A DNA stretch of 17,691 bases, from the NCBI GenBank assembly GCA_910589105.1, contig CAJUST010000034.1:1-17691 (forward strand). Direction: 5' to 3'. Of the stretch, positions 13,035 through 17,691 are shown one piece after another (the first letter of the stretch is position 1; each line of letters opens with the position of its first letter). The notes below the pieces were generated by a model that saw only the letters and a program-made list of their open reading frames with translations, was not told the origin of the DNA and made no database searches. The stretch is from an uncultured Lachnospiraceae bacterium. GTDB taxonomy: Bacteria; Bacillota; Clostridia; Lachnospirales; Lachnospiraceae. A program made the translations under genes and the position numbers.

Positions 13035-14045
13035 TTAAAACTTTCCAGCCTTAGCCGCTTCTTCAATGGAAACAGCGACAGCGACAGTTGCGCCTACCAT
13101 TGGGTTATTGCCCATTCCGATTAACCCCATCATTTCTACATGGGCTGGAACGGAAGAAGATCCTGCGAACTGCGCGTCTGAGTGCATACGTCCCATTGTG
13201 TCCGTCATGCCATAGGAAGCAGGGCCTGCAGCCATATTATCCGGATGAAGGGTACGTCCTGTGCCGCCGCCGGATGCTACGGAGAAGTAATTTTTGCCCT
13301 GTTCGTTACATTCTTTTTTGTATGTGCCGGCAACTGGATGCTGGAAGCGTGTCGGATTCGTAGAGTTACCAGTGATGGAAACGCCTACGTTTTCCATGTG
13401 CATAATGGCAACGCCTTCCTGAACGTCGTCAGCGCCATAGCATTTTACGGTAGCGCGAAGCCCGTCAGAGAAAGGTTTTTCATAGACAACATTTACTTTG
13501 TTGTCTTCGTAATCAAATTTTGTCTCTACAAATGTAAATCCATTGATACGGGAGATAATCTGCGCAGCGTCTTTTCCAAGCCCGTTTAAGATGACGCGTA
13601 ATGGTTTTTGGCGTACTTTGTTTGCTTTTTCAGCAATGCCGATTGCGCCTTCTGCGGCTGCAAACGATTCATGTCCGGCTAAGAAGCAGAAGCACTCTGT
13701 TTCTTCTTCTAATAACATTTTTCCAAGGTTGCCATGGCCTAAACCTACTTTTCTGTGGTCTGCAACGGAACCCGGGATACAAAATGCCTGAAGGCCTTCG
13801 CCGATTGCAGCGGCAGCGTCAGCAGCCCTCTTTGCGCCTTTTTTAATTGCGATTGCAGCGCCTACGGTGTAAGCCCAGCAAGCGTTTTCAAAACAAATCG
13901 GCTGGATTTTCTTTACCTGCTCGTACACGTCAAGCCCGGCGTCTTTTGTGATTTTTTCAGCTTCTTCCACAGAGCTGATTCCATAGCTGTTTAATACAGC
14001 GTTAATCTGGTCAATTCTTCTTTCATATGATTCAAATAAAGCCAT
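13035..14045 (-). CDS. GGGtGRT protein
   Basis: This 336-residue protein belongs to the family named after its glycine-rich motif, seen here as ASGGGTGRTLHPDNMAAGPASYG. Other strongly glycine-rich segments are VGLGHGNLGKML and the C-terminal GLIGMGNNPMVGATVAVAVSIEEAAK. No signal peptide or membrane helix is visible, so it should be cytosolic. The molecular function of the family is not established to my knowledge; the motif could suit a nucleotide or cofactor site, which is speculation. AAGGAGAG precedes ATG 14045. It lies 20 bp after the NifU-like gene on the same strand and is surely cotranscribed; the pairing suggests a role linked to iron-sulfur clusters. Confidence 0.88.
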   Translation of the reverse strand: MALFESYERRIDQINAVLNSYGISSVEEAEKITKDAGLDVYEQVKKIQPICFENACWAYTVGAAIAIKKGAKRAADAAAAIGEGLQAFCIPGSVADHRKVGLGHGNLGKMLLEEETECFCFLAGHESFAAAEGAIGIAEKANKVRQKPLRVILNGLGKDAAQIISRINGFTFVETKFDYEDNKVNVVYEKPFSDGLRATVKCYGADDVQEGVAIMHMENVGVSITGNSTNPTRFQHPVAGTYKKECNEQGKNYFSVASGGGTGRTLHPDNMAAGPASYGMTDTMGRMHSDAQFAGSSSVPAHVEMMGLIGMGNNPMVGATVAVAVSIEEAAKAGKF

Positions 14046-14065
14046 TGTCTTTGTCTCTCCTTTCC

Positions 14066-14758
14066 TTATTCTGTGCGTGGGTCAATGATCTTAGCGGCAT
14101 CATCTACACGGCCATACTGTCCTTTAGCTTTTTCCCAAGCGGTGTTTGGATCATCGCCTTTTTTGATAAAGTCAGTCATTTTTCCAAGAGAAACAAACTT
14201 GTATCCGATTACTTCGTTGTCAGCATCTAAAGCGATCCCTGTTACATATCCTTCTGCCATTTCTAAGTAACGCACGCCTTTTTCTTTGGTCGCATACATT
14301 GTGCCAACCTGTGAACGAAGGCCTTTTCCTAAGTCTTCCAAACCTGCGCCGATTGCAAGGCCGTCATCTGAAAATGCGCTCTGGGTGCGCCCGTAAACAA
14401 TCTGTAAGAATAATTCCCTCATAGCAGTGTTGATTGCGTCGCATACCAAGTCCGTGTTTAACGCCTCTAAGATGGTCTTGCCCTGTAAAATTTCTGCCGC
14501 CATAGCCGCGGAATGCGTCATGCCGGAACAGCCAATGGTTTCAACCAACGCTTCTTCGATAATGCCGTTCTTTACGTTTAAGGACAGCTTACATGCGCCC
14601 TGCTGTGGCGCGCACCAGCCAATGCCGTGTGTAAATCCTGAAATATCTTCAATTTTTTTGGAATGAACCCATTTGCCTTCTTCCGGAATGGGAGCTGGTT
14701 CATGTTTTGCGCCCTTTGCAACAGGACACATATTTTCGACTTCCTTCGTGTAAATCAT
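14066..14758 (-). CDS. NifU-like iron-sulfur cluster scaffold protein
   Basis: This 230-residue protein resembles the NifU/IscU N-terminal scaffold domain (COG0822). Candidate cluster ligands are C49 and C56 (GWCAPQQGAC) and C77 (ETIGCSGMTHSAAMAAEIL), with further cysteines at C11 and C106. It is longer than IscU (about 130 residues); the C-terminal part (about 150-230) does not look like the NifU thioredoxin-like domain and is specific to the subgroup. AAAGGAG precedes ATG 14758. Together with the GGGtGRT gene it forms a two-gene operon divergent from ppdK. No cysteine desulfurase gene is present in the window, so it may serve one dedicated target rather than general cluster assembly; that is inference. 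Confidence 0.85.
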   Translation of the reverse strand: MIYTKEVENMCPVAKGAKHEPAPIPEEGKWVHSKKIEDISGFTHGIGWCAPQQGACKLSLNVKNGIIEEALVETIGCSGMTHSAAMAAEILQGKTILEALNTDLVCDAINTAMRELFLQIVYGRTQSAFSDDGLAIGAGLEDLGKGLRSQVGTMYATKEKGVRYLEMAEGYVTGIALDADNEVIGYKFVSLGKMTDFIKKGDDPNTAWEKAKGQYGRVDDAAKIIDPRTE

Positions 14759-14911
14759 TATAAGACTCCTTTCAATTAAACATTATATAGCTGCAGATAA
14801 CGACAGATTCTGCATACTGTCCTTATTTTCTCATATTTTTTTTCGTTCGTAAAGTACTTTTACAGATTTTGTTTATTTTCCTTTAAATCCTTGAAAAAGC
14901 CATGAAACTTA

Positions 14912-14939
14912 TTGATTTCATTGAAAAATATGGTAAGAT
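14912..14939 (+). promoter_or_regulatory. Candidate promoter of ppdK
   Basis: TTGATT (14912-14917), 16 nt, then the extended -10 TGGTAAGAT (core 14934-14939), about 58 bp before the start codon. The perfect palindrome AAAGTACTTT (14851-14860) lies between this promoter and the divergent NifU-like gene and might be an operator. Confidence 0.45.
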
Positions 14940-14997
14940 AAATATAGCGGTTTTGCAGTAAATAAATTATAAATTTTTTATAGGAGGGGTAGCAAAA

Positions 14998-17625
14998 ATG
15001 GCAAAAAAATGGGTATATCTTTTTAGCGAAGGCAATGCGGACATGAGAGAGCTTCTTGGGGGGAAAGGCGCAAATCTTGCAGAGATGACAAGCCTTGGTC
15101 TTCCAGTGCCGCAGGGTTTTACCATTACGACGGAGGCCTGCACGCAGTATTATGAAGACGGGCGTGAAATTAACGCGGAGATTCAAGGGCAGATTAATGA
15201 ATACATTGTAAAGATGGAAGAAATCACAGGAAAGAAATTCGGCGATAAAGAAAATCCGCTCCTTGTTTCCGTCCGTTCCGGAGCAAGGGCTTCCATGCCG
15301 GGCATGATGGATACGATTTTAAACCTTGGTTTAAATGAAGAAGTGGTCGGGGTCATTTCCGAAAAATCAGGGAACCCGAGATGGGCATGGGACTGTTACA
15401 GAAGATTTATCCAGATGTATTCCGATGTGGTAATGGAAGTCGGGAAGAAATATTTCGAAGAACTGATTGATAAAAAGAAGACGGAAAAAGGCATAGAGTC
15501 GGACTTAGACCTGACGGCAGAGGATTTAAAAGACTTAGCTGGCCAGTTTAAAGCGGAATACAAAGAAAAAATCGGTCAGGATTTCCCGGACAGCCCGAAA
15601 GAGCAGTTAATGGGGGCGGTCAAAGCTGTGTTCCGTTCATGGGACAACCCGCGCGCAAATGTTTACCGCCGTGATAATGACATTCCTTATTCATGGGGAA
15701 CGGCAGTAAATGTACAGAGCATGGCATTTGGAAATATGGGCGATGACTGTGGGACGGGCGTTGCTTTTACAAGGGATTCGGCAACTGGTGAAAAAAAACT
15801 GATGGGTGAATTTTTAGTAAACGCCCAAGGCGAAGACGTTGTGGCGGGCGTGCGCACCCCGATGCCGATTGCAAAAATGGAGGAAGAATTTCCCGATGCA
15901 TATGTCCAGTTTAAAGAAGTCTGCCAGACTTTAGAGAACCATTACAGAGATATGCAGGATATGGAATTTACGGTAGAAAACAACAAACTATATATGTTAC
16001 AGACGCGCAGCGGAAAACGGACGGCGCAGGCAGCAATCAAAATCGCCTGTGATTTGGTTGACGAAGGAATGCGGTCGGAAAAAGAAGCTGTGGCAATGAT
16101 TGACCCGCGTTATTTAGACACTCTGTTCCACCCGCAGTTTGATGTGGAAAAGCTAAAAACAGCCGTTCCGGTTGGAAAAGGGCTTGGCGCATCTCCGGGA
16201 GCCGCATGTGGCAAAATTGTATTTTCAGCGGAAGATGCCGAAAAAGCAAGCAATTCAGGAGAGAAAGTGATTTTGGTGCGTCTTGAGACAAGCGCGGAAG
16301 ACATTACCGGCATGAAAGCGGCGCAGGGGATATTAACGGTCCGCGGCGGCAGGACAAGCCATGCGGCAGTCGTAGCGCGCGGTATGGGAACGTGCTGCGT
16401 ATCCGGCTGTGGGGACATCAAAATCGACGAGGCCAATAAAAAATTCACATTGGCAGAAAAAGAATACCATGAAAATGACTTTATTTCCATTGACGGGACG
16501 ACAGGAAACATTTACGACGGCATCATTCCGACTGTGGACGCAAATATTTCAGAGGAATATAAACGGATTATGAACTGGGCGGATAAATACCGTAAATTAA
16601 AAGTCCGCACAAACGCAGACACTCCGGCAGACGCCAAAAAAGCCCGAGAGCTTGGCGCAGAGGGAATCGGGCTTTGCCGTACAGAGCATATGTTTTTTGA
16701 AGAAGACAGGATAGCGGCGTTCCGTGAAATGATTTGCGCAGATACGGCAGAGAAAAGAGAAGCTGCGCTTGAAAAAATTCTTCCTTACCAGCAGAGTGAC
16801 TTTGAAAAATTATACGAAGCTTTGGAAGGAAATCCTGTGACAATCCGTTTCTTAGATCCGCCATTGCATGAATTTGTCCCGACAGAAGAAGAAGATATTA
16901 AAAAACTTGCGGATGCGCAGGGGAAATCCGTCGAAGACATCAAAATGCTGATTGCTTCCCTGCATGAATTTAACCCGATGATGGGGCATAGAGGATGCCG
17001 TCTTGCCGTAACCTATCCGGAAATTGCCAAAATGCAGACAAAAGCAGTGATCCGCGCGGCGATCCAAGTACAGAAATCGCATCCGGATTGGACAGTCAGG
17101 CCGGAAATAATGATTCCGCTTATCTGCGAATTAAAAGAGCTTAAATATGTAAAGAAAGCAGTGACAGAAGCAGCGGATGCGGAAATTGCCGCGGCTGGCG
17201 TAAAATTAGAGTATGAAGTTGGAACCATGATTGAAATCCCACGCGCGGCTTTGACGGCAGATGAAATTGCGAAAGAAGCGGACTTCTTCTGCTTTGGAAC
17301 AAATGATTTAACGCAGATGACCTTTGGATTCTCCCGCGACGACTCCGGAAAGTATCTGGGAGCGTACTATGACGCAAAAATTTTAGAAAGCGACCCATTT
17401 GCAAAACTGGATCAGACAGGCGTTGGAAAACTGATGGAGATGGCATTAAAACTTGGAAAGCCGGTCAATCCGGACTTGCATGTCGGCATTTGTGGGGAGC
17501 ATGGCGGCGATCCGTCTTCCGTAGAGTTTTGTCATAAAATTGGGCTGGATTATGTGTCATGTTCGCCGTTTAGGGTGCCAGTTGCAAGATTGGCGGCGGC
17601 GCAGGCAGCTATATCACAAAGATAG
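14998..17625 (+). CDS. ppdK: Pyruvate, phosphate dikinase
   Basis: This 875-residue enzyme interconverts pyruvate + ATP + phosphate and PEP + AMP + pyrophosphate. Its length is almost that of the Clostridium symbiosum enzyme (about 874). The N-terminal ATP-grasp region starts with LGGKGANLAEM and includes SVRSGARASMPGMMDTILNLG. The swivelling phosphohistidine domain has GGRTSHAAVVARGMG with catalytic H455 and regulatory-type T453. The C-terminal TIM barrel holds GLCRTEHMFF, FGTNDLTQMTFGFSRDD and HVGICGEHGGDP, with catalytic C832. AGGAGGGG lies 8 nt before ATG 14998. It is cytosolic and central to pyrophosphate-linked glycolysis or PEP synthesis in anaerobes. The gene is complete, and no terminator is visible in the 66 bp left after it. 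Confidence 0.98.
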   Translation: MAKKWVYLFSEGNADMRELLGGKGANLAEMTSLGLPVPQGFTITTEACTQYYEDGREINAEIQGQINEYIVKMEEITGKKFGDKENPLLVSVRSGARASMPGMMDTILNLGLNEEVVGVISEKSGNPRWAWDCYRRFIQMYSDVVMEVGKKYFEELIDKKKTEKGIESDLDLTAEDLKDLAGQFKAEYKEKIGQDFPDSPKEQLMGAVKAVFRSWDNPRANVYRRDNDIPYSWGTAVNVQSMAFGNMGDDCGTGVAFTRDSATGEKKLMGEFLVNAQGEDVVAGVRTPMPIAKMEEEFPDAYVQFKEVCQTLENHYRDMQDMEFTVENNKLYMLQTRSGKRTAQAAIKIACDLVDEGMRSEKEAVAMIDPRYLDTLFHPQFDVEKLKTAVPVGKGLGASPGAACGKIVFSAEDAEKASNSGEKVILVRLETSAEDITGMKAAQGILTVRGGRTSHAAVVARGMGTCCVSGCGDIKIDEANKKFTLAEKEYHENDFISIDGTTGNIYDGIIPTVDANISEEYKRIMNWADKYRKLKVRTNADTPADAKKARELGAEGIGLCRTEHMFFEEDRIAAFREMICADTAEKREAALEKILPYQQSDFEKLYEALEGNPVTIRFLDPPLHEFVPTEEEDIKKLADAQGKSVEDIKMLIASLHEFNPMMGHRGCRLAVTYPEIAKMQTKAVIRAAIQVQKSHPDWTVRPEIMIPLICELKELKYVKKAVTEAADAEIAAAGVKLEYEVGTMIEIPRAALTADEIAKEADFFCFGTNDLTQMTFGFSRDDSGKYLGAYYDAKILESDPFAKLDQTGVGKLMEMALKLGKPVNPDLHVGICGEHGGDPSSVEFCHKIGLDYVSCSPFRVPVARLAAAQAAISQR

Positions 17626-17691
17626 GCGAAAACCATTTTGGACTTTTACCATAAGTTTTGAGGAAGCACAGGCTTTCCGCAGGGCGAATGG
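17626..17691. other. Right edge, nothing recognised
   Basis: The last 66 bp show no terminator, RNA gene or convincing start codon with a ribosome binding site. Read-through into a following gene cannot be judged. Confidence 0.4.

Noticed and set aside
13182..13589. Plus-strand ORFs across the GGGtGRT gene
   Set aside because: Frame shadows of a well-supported minus-strand gene; no ribosome binding sites.

Overview
The window looks like chromosome of a low-GC, spore-forming Clostridia, most likely a gut Lachnospiraceae. The reasons are a clostridial-type pyruvate phosphate dikinase, a GGGtGRT protein paired with a NifU-like scaffold, YolD-type mutagenesis genes, strong AGGAGG ribosome binding sites and collagen-like spore-coat proteins behind sigma-K-like promoters. 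The taxonomic call is inference; no rRNA or tRNA gene was found.

Layout. (1) 1-1490 is a decayed accessory segment: the possible tail of an upstream gene and its terminator, a small excisionase-like DNA-binding gene (202-390), a collapsed antitoxin/PIN-toxin remnant on the minus strand (637-885), a second, internally deleted copy of the excisionase-like gene (992-1100), and two more terminators. (2) 1596-4045 is an SOS module. A small protein of unknown function (+) converges on a YolD-like plus Y-family polymerase operon (-). Each side has a LexA-box-like sequence inside its promoter. (3) 4046-4688 is AT-rich and without genes, with three degenerate 25-bp repeats. (4) 4749-6146 encodes a sodium:amino-acid symporter of the NSS family with its own terminator.

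(5) 6516-10597 is the most distinctive region, a probable spore-surface (exosporium) glycoprotein island. It holds a cysteine-rich collagen-like protein, a GT2 glycosyltransferase 23 bp downstream, and a second, large collagen-like protein with 50 uninterrupted GAT/GAD triplets and a BclB-like C-terminal domain. Sequences fitting the sigma-K pattern AC-N16-CATAnnnTA precede both collagen genes, which suggests late mother-cell expression and glycosylation of the threonine-rich collagen stalks.

(6) 10859-12726 is a metal(loid)-type operon: ArsR-family repressor, ArsP/COG0701 permease and a CxxC thioredoxin-like protein, with a consensus promoter and a dyad operator at the start of transcription. 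A long bidirectional terminator (12918-12959) separates it from (7) the minus-strand NifU-like and GGGtGRT gene pair (13035-14758). (8) Divergent from that pair, full-length ppdK (14998-17625) fills the right end.
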